A DNA stretch of 64,000 nt from Vibrio salilacus (GTDB lineage: Bacteria; Pseudomonadota; Gammaproteobacteria; Enterobacterales; Vibrionaceae). The first letter of the stretch is position 1. The number at the start of each line of letters is the position of its first letter. The position numbers and the translations under genes are program-made. The notes under the pieces are model-generated. The model had not been told where the DNA came from. It made no database searches and saw only the letters and a list, made by a program, of their open reading frames with translations. This document shows positions 28,956 through 36,550 of this stretch, one piece after another. The stretch covers positions 1 through 64,000 of the forward strand of contig NZ_NIVQ01000011.1 in NCBI RefSeq assembly GCF_002811245.1, written 5' to 3'.

Positions 28956-29426
28956 ATGCGCCATTCTGAAAAACAAGATAACCTCGTTCGCGCTTTTAAA
29001 GCCCTATTAAAAGAAGAGCGTTTCGGTTCCCAAGGCGATATTGTCGAAGCCCTCAAGAATGAAGGGTTCGACAATATCAACCAATCTAAAGTGTCACGTA
29101 TGTTGACTAAGTTTGGTGCCGTTCGAACACGTAATGCAAAAATGGAAATGGTCTACTGCTTGCCAGCAGAGTTGGGTGTGCCAACGGTTTCAAGCTCATT
29201 ACGTGAATTGGTACTCGATATTGACCACAACAATGCGCTGGTTGTGATTCATACCGGTCCTGGTGCTGCGCAACTGATCGCTCGCTTGTTGGACTCATTG
29301 GGCAAGTCAGAAGGCATACTCGGCGTCGTTGCCGGTGATGATACAATATTTATTACCCCAACCTTGTCGATCACAACAGAGCAACTGTTCGCTTCCGTTT
29401 GCGACCTTTTTGAGTACACTGGCTAA
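28956..29426 (+). CDS. argR: Arginine repressor ArgR
   Basis: Hexameric L-arginine-responsive DNA-binding protein. From [15 protein letters not shown] it is 156 residues, the E. coli length. N-terminal winged helix with [34 protein letters not shown] (SR recognition helix about 43-55); C-terminal oligomerisation/arginine domain with [16 protein letters not shown] and [13 protein letters not shown] (GDD arginine-contact motif about 127-130). An open frame extends 28 codons upstream, but alignment places the start here. Probable targets in this window are argF, argR itself and arcA. Confidence 0.97.
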   Translation: MRHSEKQDNLVRAFKALLKEERFGSQGDIVEALKNEGFDNINQSKVSRMLTKFGAVRTRNAKMEMVYCLPAELGVPTVSSSLRELVLDIDHNNALVVIHTGPGAAQLIARLLDSLGKSEGILGVVAGDDTIFITPTLSITTEQLFASVCDLFEYTG

Positions 29427-29757
29427 GCAACAATTGCCGCTCAAAGAAATATACACGTCGTCGCTTTGACGGCGTGACTGAGCTCACATCTTGAAAAAAT
29501 CACACTCAACCACTAAATAACCCATAAACCACTGATTTTAAATAAATTAAATGTTCAAACATTCCTAGCATATTCACGTTGCATATAGGCATATTGACTC
29601 TATTTTTTAACATACGTGTAATTATGTGCCAATTTTTTGCTATTATTCAGCCACTTTTTCAACATATGGATTGAAAAAGATGCCGTTTTCAGCACGAGGA
29701 AACGCCTTAAACAACGACACTTGCTTAAGGTTAATAATGAATAAGGAAGGGAAATTC
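29427..29757. other. Intergenic region argR / TRAP binding-protein gene
   Basis: 331 bp. Near the argR stop there is a 9-bp hairpin CACGTCGTC / GACGGCGTG (29454-29476, loop GCTTT) without a T-tract. The rest is strongly AT-rich and contains the promoter at 29594-29622. The plus-strand frame open from 29626 is judged to be leader, not protein. Confidence 0.5.
29594..29622 (+). promoter_or_regulatory. Probable promoter of the TAXI-TRAP operon
   Basis: TTGACT (29594-29599), 17-nt spacer, TGTAAT (29617-29622). The start point would be near 29629, giving a leader of about 130 nt. Confidence 0.55.
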
Positions 29758-30726
29758 ATGGCATTGAACAAACTTATTAAAGTTGGTGCGATTGCAGCGG
29801 GCGTTATCGGCGCTGGCGCAGTTAACGCTCAAGAGTTCATCACTATTGGTACAGGCTCAGTCACGGGTGTTTACTACCCAACTGGTGGTGCAATTTGTAA
29901 GCTAGTTAACAAAGATCGTAAAGAGCACAATATTCGTTGTTCTGTCGAGTCTACGGGTGGTTCGATCTACAACGTTAATACGATTCGCGCAGGCGAACTC
30001 GACTTCGGTATCGTTCAGTCTGACTGGCAATACCACGGCTACAACGGTACAAGTAAGTTTGCAGAGCAAGGCCCGTACAAAAATTTACGCGCCGTGTTCT
30101 CTCTACACACAGAACCATTCAACATCATCGCACGTACTGACGCTGGCATTGAAAGCGTGGCTGACCTGAAAGGTAAGCGCGTTAACATCGGTAACCCAGG
30201 CTCTGGGGACCGCGCAACAATGGGCGTGGTTATGGAAGCAATGGGCTGGACCAACGCAGACTTTAAACTTGCATCAGAACTTAAAGGCTCTGAGCGTTCA
30301 CAAGCGTTGTGTGATAACAAAATTGATGCCTTTGTCTATGTGGTTGGTCATCCAAACGGATCAATCAAAGAAGCGACCACTTCATGTGATGCGAAGCTAA
30401 TTCCTGCAACGGGTGCTAAGATCGATGCCATCGTATCGAATAACCCATACTACGCCTACAGCTCAGTACCAGCAGGCATGTACCGTGGCACTGACAAAGA
30501 CGTAAACAGTTTTGGTGTTGCTGCAACTATGGTTACGACAACCAACGTTTCTGATGATGTTGCTTACAATGTAGCAAAATCTGTATTCGAAAACTTCGAT
30601 ACGTTCAAACGCCTACACCCTGCGTTTGCAAACCTGAAAAAAGAAGACATGGTAAAAGCGGGTCTTTCTATTCCTCTACACCCAGGTGCACAGAAGTACT
30701 ACAAAGAGATTGGCCTACTTAAGTAA
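29758..30726 (+). CDS. TAXI-family TRAP transporter substrate-binding protein
   Basis: 322-residue periplasmic solute receptor of the TRAP-associated extracytoplasmic immunogenic (TAXI) family. A signal peptide MALNKLIKVGAIAAGVIGAGAVNA-QE is clear, followed by FITIGTGSVTGVYYPTGGAICKLVN, the family's opening motif; GSIYNVNTIRAGELDFGIVQSDW and GNPGSGDRATM follow. The ligand cannot be read from sequence; characterised TAXI proteins bind glutamate or other dicarboxylate-like solutes. Start chosen from the signal peptide and the AAGGAAGG ribosome-binding site. First gene of binding protein-permease-Usp. Confidence 0.93.
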   Translation: MALNKLIKVGAIAAGVIGAGAVNAQEFITIGTGSVTGVYYPTGGAICKLVNKDRKEHNIRCSVESTGGSIYNVNTIRAGELDFGIVQSDWQYHGYNGTSKFAEQGPYKNLRAVFSLHTEPFNIIARTDAGIESVADLKGKRVNIGNPGSGDRATMGVVMEAMGWTNADFKLASELKGSERSQALCDNKIDAFVYVVGHPNGSIKEATTSCDAKLIPATGAKIDAIVSNNPYYAYSSVPAGMYRGTDKDVNSFGVAATMVTTTNVSDDVAYNVAKSVFENFDTFKRLHPAFANLKKEDMVKAGLSIPLHPGAQKYYKEIGLLK

Positions 30727-30738
30727 GTCACCTTTGAC

Positions 30739-30765
30739 CACCGAGAAGGCAACGTCTTCTCGGTG
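30739..30765 (+). terminator. Intercistronic hairpin between TRAP binding protein and permease
   Basis: Perfect 10-bp stem CACCGAGAAG / CTTCTCGGTG with a 7-nt loop, followed by ACGAATTTT. Weak terminator or 3'-end stabiliser, consistent with the usual excess of binding protein over permease. Confidence 0.55.
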
Positions 30766-30942
30766 ACGAATTTTAACCACAACACCTACTTTGAGTTTCG
30801 TTCTCTTGAAACTCACCTTGTCTTTATCTCTCATAATACGAAATAACTGAGCAATATTTCATCTTTCACTACCAAGAAAGATGCTAAATACAGGTTCTGA
30901 CAATCATAAATATACGGACCGCTTATAATAAGGATTTAGTAC

Positions 30943-33522
30943 ATGTCGAAGGCAACCACTCCGTCTCAAGATGTGCAAGAAATGGTCGCTCAATCCGATA
31001 CAGGTGCACGCGCCCCATCAGGACTTGCGGGTAGCATCTTATGGTTTGTGCCACTTTGTTGGTCATTATTCCAACTTTGGTACGCATCACCTTTGCCATT
31101 CATTTTCAATTTTGGCGTACTGAACGACACAGAAGCACGATCTATTCATCTCATGTTTGCCGTTTTCCTTGCGTTTACGGCTTACCCAGCGATGAAGAAT
31201 TCTCCGCGCGATCATATTCCAGCGGTTGACTGGTTATTGGCGATTGCTGGCAGCTTATCTGCCGCTTACATTTATCTTTTCTATACCGAATTGGCGGGCC
31301 GTTCGGGAGCCCCGACCTCACTAGACATCATTGTGGCAGTCATTGGCATGGTGTTGCTGCTTGAAGCCACTCGCCGCGCACTTGGTCCTCCATTAATGGT
31401 CGTGGCTGCTGTTTTCATGCTTTACACTTTTGGCGGTCCATACATGCCAGATGTGATCGCGCACAAAGGCGCGAGCCTCAACAAAGCCATGTCACACCTT
31501 TGGCTAACCACGGAAGGGGTTTTTGGCGTTGCACTTGGGGTTTCTACCTCGTTTGTTTTCTTATTTGTCCTTTTCGGCGCCATGTTAGAGCGCGCAGGAG
31601 CCGGGGCTTACTTTATTAAAGTCGCATTCTCACTGCTTGGTCACATGCGCGGCGGCCCAGCCAAGGCTGCCGTGGTTGCATCGGGGCTATCTGGCTTAGT
31701 CTCTGGTTCGTCAATCGCCAACGTAGTGACGACCGGTACTTTTACCATTCCATTGATGAAGCGCGTTGGCTTCCCTGGTACCAAAGCCGGTGCAGTCGAG
31801 GTTGCCGCTTCAACCAATGGCCAGCTAACGCCACCGATTATGGGGGCTGCCGCTTTCTTAATGGTCGAATATGTCGGCATCTCGTATGTTGAAGTCATTC
31901 GAGCCGCTATTTTGCCCGCGCTTATCTCTTACATTGCGCTTATCTATATTGTTCACTTAGAAGCATGTAAAGCTGGAATGACAGGGCTTCCACGTCGTCA
32001 TACTCCGAAGCTGATTCATAGCCTATTGTCATTCACTGGCACCATTTTAGGCTTGTGTATTATCAGTGGTGCGGTCTATTACGGTGTTGGCTGGACCAAA
32101 GATATGTTTGGTGAAGCCGCAACATCGATCATGACAGTGGCGCTGTTACTCACTTACGTTGGTCTGGTTTCTATTTCGGCCAAATACGCCGACGAAGGCG
32201 CACTCGAGATTGATGCCGAACTAACTGAAGTACCCGATCCTGGCCCAACGATCAAATCGGGGCTACATTTCTTGCTACCGATCGTGGTGTTGGTATGGTG
32301 TCTAACCGTAGAACGTTTTTCACCTGGCCTATCTGCCTTTTGGGCGACCGTGTTTATGATCTTTATTTTGATCACTCAACGTCCTCTAATGGCGATACTT
32401 TCCAAACAAGGTTCTATTGCTCAGCAAACCAAAGTTGGTTTTGTTGATCTGGTCGAAAGCTTAGTTTCCGGTGCACGTAACATGATTGGTATCGGTGTTG
32501 CGACTGCAGCGGCTGGCACAGTTGTTGGTGTAGTAACCTTAACCGGTATCGGCCTAGTGATGACCGACTTTGTCGAATTCATTTCTGGCGGTAACATCAT
32601 ACTGATGCTGCTATTTACCGCCGTGATCAGTTTGATATTGGGCATGGGTCTGCCAACAACCGCCAACTACATCGTTGTCTCCACCTTGATGGCACCTGTG
32701 ATTGTAACCTTAGGCGCACAAAGTGGCTTGATCATTCCATTGATCGCGGTGCATTTATTCGTGTTCTACTTCGGTATTTTAGCCGATGATACTCCGCCCG
32801 TTGGTTTGGCAGCCTTTGCCGCGGCGGCAATCGCAAAATCTGATCCCATCCGGACTGGTATCCAAGGCTTTACCTACGATATTCGTACCGCTATTTTGCC
32901 GTTTATGTTTATCTTTAATACCCAATTATTGTTGATGGGGATTGATACATGGTGGCATTTAATGCTCACTATCATATCTTCAATTATTGCTATGCTGATA
33001 TTCTCTGCAGCAACGCAAGGTTGGTGGTTTACCAAGAATAAGTGGTGGGAAACGGTACTATTATTGGTTCTGACCTTTACCTTCTTCCGTCCTGGCTTTT
33101 GGTGGGATCAAATCTACCCAGCTAAATTGCTCTATCCTGGTACAGAGATCGCTCAAGTTGCAGGACAAATGAATGTTGGTGAAGAGATCGAACTACTGGT
33201 TGCTGGTGAAAATCTTGAAGGTGATTACATTTCAAAAACGGTACGTCTTCCTTTCGATGATCAAGCGACAACAGCACAAGAACGCATAGCTTCGATGGGG
33301 TTGATGCTCAACAATAGCAACGGACGAATGATTGTTGATATGGTCGAGTTTGGCAGTCCGGCTGAATCTTCTGGTGTCGACTTTGATTGGGAAATTCGTT
33401 CTGTGGTCGTCGATGCAGATAGACCAATGAAAGAGTGGGTTTTCTTACCCGCCCTATTGATTTTGATCGGCCTAGGGTTAAACCAGAAACGCCGAATCCG
33501 TAAGGAACAACTGAGCGCGTAA
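30943..33522 (+). CDS. TRAP transporter fused 4TM/12TM permease with C-terminal DUF3394-like domain
   Basis: 859-residue membrane protein combining the small DctQ-like and large DctM-like TRAP subunits, typical of TAXI systems. Hydrophobic helices begin near residue 28; the DctM portion carries GLVSGSSIANVVTTGTFTIPLMK and STNGQLTPPIMGAAAFLM (Na+/substrate-site region) and GMGLPTTANYIVVSTLMAP. After about residue 700 a soluble section with GEEIELLVAGENLEG and a PDZ-like FGSPAESSGVDFDWEI interrupts before a final helix and basic tail; this fits the DUF3394 extension found on such permeases. It probably uses a sodium gradient. Shine-Dalgarno AAGGA upstream. Confidence 0.92.
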   Translation: MSKATTPSQDVQEMVAQSDTGARAPSGLAGSILWFVPLCWSLFQLWYASPLPFIFNFGVLNDTEARSIHLMFAVFLAFTAYPAMKNSPRDHIPAVDWLLAIAGSLSAAYIYLFYTELAGRSGAPTSLDIIVAVIGMVLLLEATRRALGPPLMVVAAVFMLYTFGGPYMPDVIAHKGASLNKAMSHLWLTTEGVFGVALGVSTSFVFLFVLFGAMLERAGAGAYFIKVAFSLLGHMRGGPAKAAVVASGLSGLVSGSSIANVVTTGTFTIPLMKRVGFPGTKAGAVEVAASTNGQLTPPIMGAAAFLMVEYVGISYVEVIRAAILPALISYIALIYIVHLEACKAGMTGLPRRHTPKLIHSLLSFTGTILGLCIISGAVYYGVGWTKDMFGEAATSIMTVALLLTYVGLVSISAKYADEGALEIDAELTEVPDPGPTIKSGLHFLLPIVVLVWCLTVERFSPGLSAFWATVFMIFILITQRPLMAILSKQGSIAQQTKVGFVDLVESLVSGARNMIGIGVATAAAGTVVGVVTLTGIGLVMTDFVEFISGGNIILMLLFTAVISLILGMGLPTTANYIVVSTLMAPVIVTLGAQSGLIIPLIAVHLFVFYFGILADDTPPVGLAAFAAAAIAKSDPIRTGIQGFTYDIRTAILPFMFIFNTQLLLMGIDTWWHLMLTIISSIIAMLIFSAATQGWWFTKNKWWETVLLLVLTFTFFRPGFWWDQIYPAKLLYPGTEIAQVAGQMNVGEEIELLVAGENLEGDYISKTVRLPFDDQATTAQERIASMGLMLNNSNGRMIVDMVEFGSPAESSGVDFDWEIRSVVVDADRPMKEWVFLPALLILIGLGLNQKRRIRKEQLSA

Positions 33523-33530
33523 CTTAGTCT

Positions 33531-33551
33531 GCCCCGCACTGGGTGTGGGGC
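33531..33551 (+). terminator. Hairpin after the TRAP permease
   Basis: 9-bp stem GCCCCGCAC / GTGTGGGGC (one G-T pair) with a TGG loop, followed by TAAACTC, not a T-tract. Possible partial terminator before the Usp gene. Confidence 0.45.
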
Positions 33552-33620
33552 TAAACTCATAAGATGCAATCAATCCACTCTCCCGTTTTAAGCGGTAAGA
33601 GATGACATAGAGATATTACA

Positions 33621-34058
33621 ATGTATAAACAAATTCTCGTTCCGGTCGATTTAAACGACAAAGGCTTTTCAGACAAAGCCGTTGAGCTTGCCGTGTGGCA
33701 AGCAAAACAATCCAACGCAGTCGTTCATCTGCTCAACGTTCTGCCGGGCATCCATATGTCGATGGTTGCGACCTACTTCCCCAAAGATGCCGCAATGAAA
33801 ATGAAAGCAGACGTCGAAAACCAACTGAGAAAGTTCGCTGTGCAGCATATTGGCGAAGATGTCGTGTATAAAGTGCATGTTGCGGAAGGGAAGCCTTATG
33901 CCACCATCCTTGATTATGCAGAAAAACTCGGTGCAGATTTGATCGTAATGCCAAGTCATAAACGCTCTAAGATTGATAAAGTCGTGCTTGGTTCAGTGGC
34001 CAGTAAAGTGGTGCATAACTCTCCGATTAACGTTCTTGTCGTTAAGCCGCAAGGGTAA
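33621..34058 (+). CDS. Universal stress protein (UspA family) associated with the TRAP system
   Basis: 145-residue single Usp domain. N-terminal YKQILVPVDLNDKGF, central HVAEGKPYATILDYAEKLGADLIVMPSHKRS, and the ATP-binding glycine loop VVLGSVASKVVHNSPINVLVVK (G-2x-G-9x pattern, slightly altered) indicate an ATP-binding Usp. Usp proteins of this sort next to TRAP genes (for example Halomonas TeaD) modulate transporter activity, so a regulatory role on the upstream permease is the likeliest function, by inference from context. It is the third gene of the operon and is followed by a strong terminator. Confidence 0.9.
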   Translation: MYKQILVPVDLNDKGFSDKAVELAVWQAKQSNAVVHLLNVLPGIHMSMVATYFPKDAAMKMKADVENQLRKFAVQHIGEDVVYKVHVAEGKPYATILDYAEKLGADLIVMPSHKRSKIDKVVLGSVASKVVHNSPINVLVVKPQG

Positions 34059-34078
34059 ATACTAGCTCAAATAACACC

Positions 34079-34104
34079 AAAGGCGCTCATTGAGCGCCTT
34101 TTTG
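34079..34104 (+). terminator. Terminator of the TRAP-usp operon
   Basis: Perfect 10-bp stem AAAGGCGCTC / GAGCGCCTTT with an ATT loop and further T residues. Confidence 0.9.
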
Positions 34105-34148
34105 ATTGATATTACCTATCAAGAGTATCGGTTAAATCCACTTCACTT

Positions 34149-34168
34149 AATGCGAATAGTTATCAATA
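34149..34168. promoter_or_regulatory. Fur-box-like sequence upstream of the DUF2061 gene
   Basis: AATGCGAATAGTTATCAATA closely resembles gammaproteobacterial Fur sites of the form AATGAGAATAATTATCATT. It ends 28 nt before the first possible ATG of the next gene. No clear -10 is seen apart from AT-rich sequence around the box. Confidence 0.45.
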
Positions 34169-34196
34169 ATAATCCTATCCCAACCAACGGTAGGCC

Positions 34197-34607
34197 ATGA
34201 TGATGAAGATGATGAAAAAGACCGCTACTTTCGCCGCCTTACACTTTACCATCGCCCTGACGGTAGCGTACTTGCTAACCGGTGATCTTCTGCTCGGTAG
34301 TCTGATTGCCATGATTGAGCCATCGGTCAACACCGTTGCGTTTTACTTTCATGAACGTGTCTGGAGTAACAACGCCGCATTGCGCACACTGGCTCAATCA
34401 GCCAAAGTGAAGACAACCAGCTTTGCTATCGTACACTTTAGCGTTGCATTTAGCGTGGTTTATCTCGTCACCGGTGACGCGTTTGTTGGCGGAATTATGG
34501 CCACCATCGAGCCAACAATTAATACCTTAGCCTACTACTGGCATGAAAAAGTGTGGTTACGTAAACAACATGCACGCCTTGAATGGGGCGGTATTCACAG
34601 TGCATAG
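34197..34607 (+). CDS. DUF2061 membrane protein, tandem repeat
   Basis: 136-residue protein consisting of two copies of a DUF2061-like unit: KTATFAALHFTIALTVAYLLTGDLLLGSLIAMIEPSVNTVAFYFHERVW (about 7-56) and KTTSFAIVHFSVAFSVVYLVTGDAFVGGIMATIEPTINTLAYYWHEKVW (about 74-123). Each has a hairpin of two hydrophobic helices and a conserved IEP-N-FYFHE/YYWHE end, so two inner-membrane hairpins are expected. Function unknown. The start is uncertain: ATG codons occur at 34197, 34200, 34203, 34209 and 34212. It overlaps the next gene's 3' end by 13 bp on opposite strands. A Fur-like box upstream suggests iron control. Confidence 0.8.
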   Translation: MMMKMMKKTATFAALHFTIALTVAYLLTGDLLLGSLIAMIEPSVNTVAFYFHERVWSNNAALRTLAQSAKVKTTSFAIVHFSVAFSVVYLVTGDAFVGGIMATIEPTINTLAYYWHEKVWLRKQHARLEWGGIHSA

Positions 34608-35398
34608 TGTGTGACGCACAGATCGCGACTCAAGCCAATACGAAAGCGTTGAGTTTGGCCATCAAGCGTCACCTCAAGCAGATACAAATCTTCACGCTTA
34701 GGATAACTCACATCGGCATAAATGGGCGCATCAATCTGGAACAACGCACTAGTGTGATTATCTCGCACATCAATCGGCAAGTGGTAGGTCATTGCGTTAA
34801 ATTTAACCGACGCCGACACAAGACCTGGTGAGTAAGTTTTATAGTAGAGATCAACAAGGAATTCACAGCCACCGCCATGGTGCCAAATCTGTTCTGTCGT
34901 CACATGCTCTAAACGAACATTGGCAATCAACTGCAGGTAGGGAGCTTGCCACACGCCGATGCGTGAGTCAGATGGAGTGTCGTCCTTTGCAATCAATGGA
35001 CAAAGTGGCGCGCTCTCTGGCTCGTCCAACAACCAATCTTGTTCCTCTGCTAGAAACAAAACCTCAAAACGGTTACGACCTAATTGCAGATAAGGACGAA
35101 TATCTTTTTTATAAACCAGCTGAGACTTATCACAATCAAAAACGGCGACGCCATTAAGACGCACTTGTGCGTAATAGTCTATCCCAGCCATGACAAGATC
35201 AATTGATGGAAACGCCAACATCGACTCATCAACATCAATATCGTGCATTAAATGCCACTCTTGCTCAGCAATCTCGCTTTCAGACAGTGTCTCAGGGAGT
35301 GCTTGGCTCAATGGAGCAGGAAACGTAATGTCATCCTGAGGGATAGATAAGTCAGTCAACGGTGAGACTTGCCAAAGGCCAGCAAGAGAGAGTTGCAT
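34595..35398 (-). CDS. GH2-type galactose-binding-like domain protein, no catalytic domain
   Basis: 267-residue cytosolic protein resembling only the N-terminal sugar-binding (jelly-roll) and immunoglobulin-like part of beta-mannosidase/GH2 glycosidases: LSLAGLWQVSPL at the start, DYYAQVRLNGVAVFDCDKSQLVYKKDIRPYL, GRNRFEVLFLA, and RIGVWQAPYLQLIANVRLEHV. The TIM-barrel with catalytic Glu residues is absent and there is no signal peptide. Related stand-alone proteins occur in vibrios; function unknown. Convergent with the DUF2061 gene, overlapping by 13 bp. Confidence 0.75.
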   Translation of the reverse strand: MQLSLAGLWQVSPLTDLSIPQDDITFPAPLSQALPETLSESEIAEQEWHLMHDIDVDESMLAFPSIDLVMAGIDYYAQVRLNGVAVFDCDKSQLVYKKDIRPYLQLGRNRFEVLFLAEEQDWLLDEPESAPLCPLIAKDDTPSDSRIGVWQAPYLQLIANVRLEHVTTEQIWHHGGGCEFLVDLYYKTYSPGLVSASVKFNAMTYHLPIDVRDNHTSALFQIDAPIYADVSYPKREDLYLLEVTLDGQTQRFRIGLSRDLCVTHYAL

Positions 35399-35679
35399 AG
35401 TTTCAAACTTGTCTTAGATCAAAGTTTGACGATTATAATGCCAGATGAGTGTCAAAAGATAGCCAACCAAGGGACCAAAACAAAAATATCAGCCAATTGG
35501 CTGATATTCAGATTCGGTCATGAGCTCGACGGCTTACTATCAATTAATAAGCAGTAACTTGTCATTAATGCAACTACGCATAAAGGATGCCCAAGCTTGG
35601 AGGAGAAAAACCACTCGACTATGTCATATTACTTTTCGTCAACGCCATGAAAAATCATTAAAATTCGAATTCCCCCATC
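35399..35679. other. Intergenic region left of the signalling cluster
   Basis: No gene is supported here. AT-rich, with the 24-bp palindrome at 35485-35508. A TATAAT on the minus strand near 35437 may belong to the GH2-like gene. This is the probable left junction between conserved Vibrio genes and the 35.7-45.0 kb cluster. Confidence 0.5.
35485..35508 (-). terminator. Orphan palindrome, terminator-like on the minus strand
   Basis: Perfect 24-bp palindrome with arms AATATCAGCCAA / TTGGCTGATATT. Reading on the minus strand it is followed by TTTTTG, as in a Rho-independent terminator, yet no minus-strand gene lies immediately upstream of it (the adjacent gene at 35726 is on plus). Confidence 0.5.
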
Positions 35680-35696
35680 TTTTGTCTATGCTTTAA
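35680..35696 (+). promoter_or_regulatory. Cluster promoter element, copy 1 (RpoS-like extended -10)
   Basis: TTTTGTCTATGCTTTAA is identical, over 17 nt, to a copy in front of the opposing operon (45004-45020). It contains TCTATGCTTTAA, one mismatch and one insertion away from the sigma-S extended -10 KCTATACTTAA. The -10 hexamer would be TATGCT (35687-35692), giving a start near 35700 and supporting translation from ATG 35726. Confidence 0.55.
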
Positions 35697-35725
35697 GGAA
35701 GTTGGGTATGGAAAGGGATAACAAC

Positions 35726-36541
35726 ATGAAAAAGTTGGCATTGGTGACGTTAATCGTCGGGCTGCCACTGCAGGCTCAGGAACCCGTCCTGACATTTGGC
35801 ATTGTTCCACAACAATCGGCGATCACCCTCGCCAAAAACTGGGGGCCGATCTTGCAGCACCTGTCTGAAAAAACAGGACTCAAAATCGTCTTTCGCACCG
35901 CCAAGGACATCCCAGAATTTGAGCAACGCGTGCTCAAAGGCGAGTACGACATCGCCTACATGAACCCTTATCACTATACGGTATTTCATCAAAAACCGGG
36001 GTACGAAGCATTTGCCAAACAAAAAGACAAACTGATCCGTGGCATCGTCATCGCCAAGAGCGACAGTTCCATCCAAGACTTGAAGGATTTGGATGGTGAA
36101 ACCTTGGTCTTTCCTTCGCCCGCAGCCTTTGCCGCGAGCCTTATCCCCCGCTCGTCGTTGCAGGCGATGGGGATAACTTTCACGCCCCAATATGTCTCTT
36201 CGCACGACTCGGTGTACCTCAACGTCGCCAAAGGTTTCTTCCCAGCAGGGGGCGGTATAGAGCGTACCCTTAACAACACTGATCCGGCGGTACGCAGTCA
36301 ACTCAAAGTACTGTGGCGTACCCCCGGCTACACACCGCATGCATTTGCGACCCATCCCGCTTTACCGCCTGAGGTAAGTGCGAAGATCGCCGAGGCGATG
36401 CTGACACTGAATGACGACAGCGAAGGGCAAGCGCTGTTAGGGCGGATCAAATTCAAAGGAATCGAGTCGGCGCAGGACAGCGACTGGGACGATGTCCGTG
36501 CCCTAAATATCACTTTGCTCGACAAGTACCTAACGCCTTAG
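35726..36541 (+). CDS. PhnD-like periplasmic substrate-binding protein (sensor component)
   Basis: 271-residue protein of the phosphate/phosphonate-binding (PhnD) family. Signal peptide MKKLALVTLIVGLPLQAQ; then VLTFGIVPQQSAITLAKNWGPILQHLSEKTGLKI, EYDIAYMNPYHYTVFHQ (about 67-83), and the family hallmark SSHDSVYLNVAKGFFPAGGGI (about 160-180). No permease or ATPase is nearby; instead the next gene, 9 nt away, is a membrane histidine kinase, so it is probably a ligand-sensing partner of that kinase rather than a transport component (inference). Upstream in-frame TTG (35702) and ATG (35708) are alternatives, but the promoter position and AAAGGGA favour ATG 35726. Confidence 0.88.
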   Translation: MKKLALVTLIVGLPLQAQEPVLTFGIVPQQSAITLAKNWGPILQHLSEKTGLKIVFRTAKDIPEFEQRVLKGEYDIAYMNPYHYTVFHQKPGYEAFAKQKDKLIRGIVIAKSDSSIQDLKDLDGETLVFPSPAAFAASLIPRSSLQAMGITFTPQYVSSHDSVYLNVAKGFFPAGGGIERTLNNTDPAVRSQLKVLWRTPGYTPHAFATHPALPPEVSAKIAEAMLTLNDDSEGQALLGRIKFKGIESAQDSDWDDVRALNITLLDKYLTP

Positions 36542-36550
36542 GGTTAAACC

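Noticed and set aside
29626..29757. N-terminal extension of the TAXI binding protein
   Set aside because: The signal peptide and AAGGAAGG ribosome-binding site lie at 29758; the extra 44 residues would bury the signal peptide.
35750..36355. 201-codon open frame on minus, opposite the PhnD-like gene
   Set aside because: Antisense to a protein with signal peptide and family motifs; no motif of its own.
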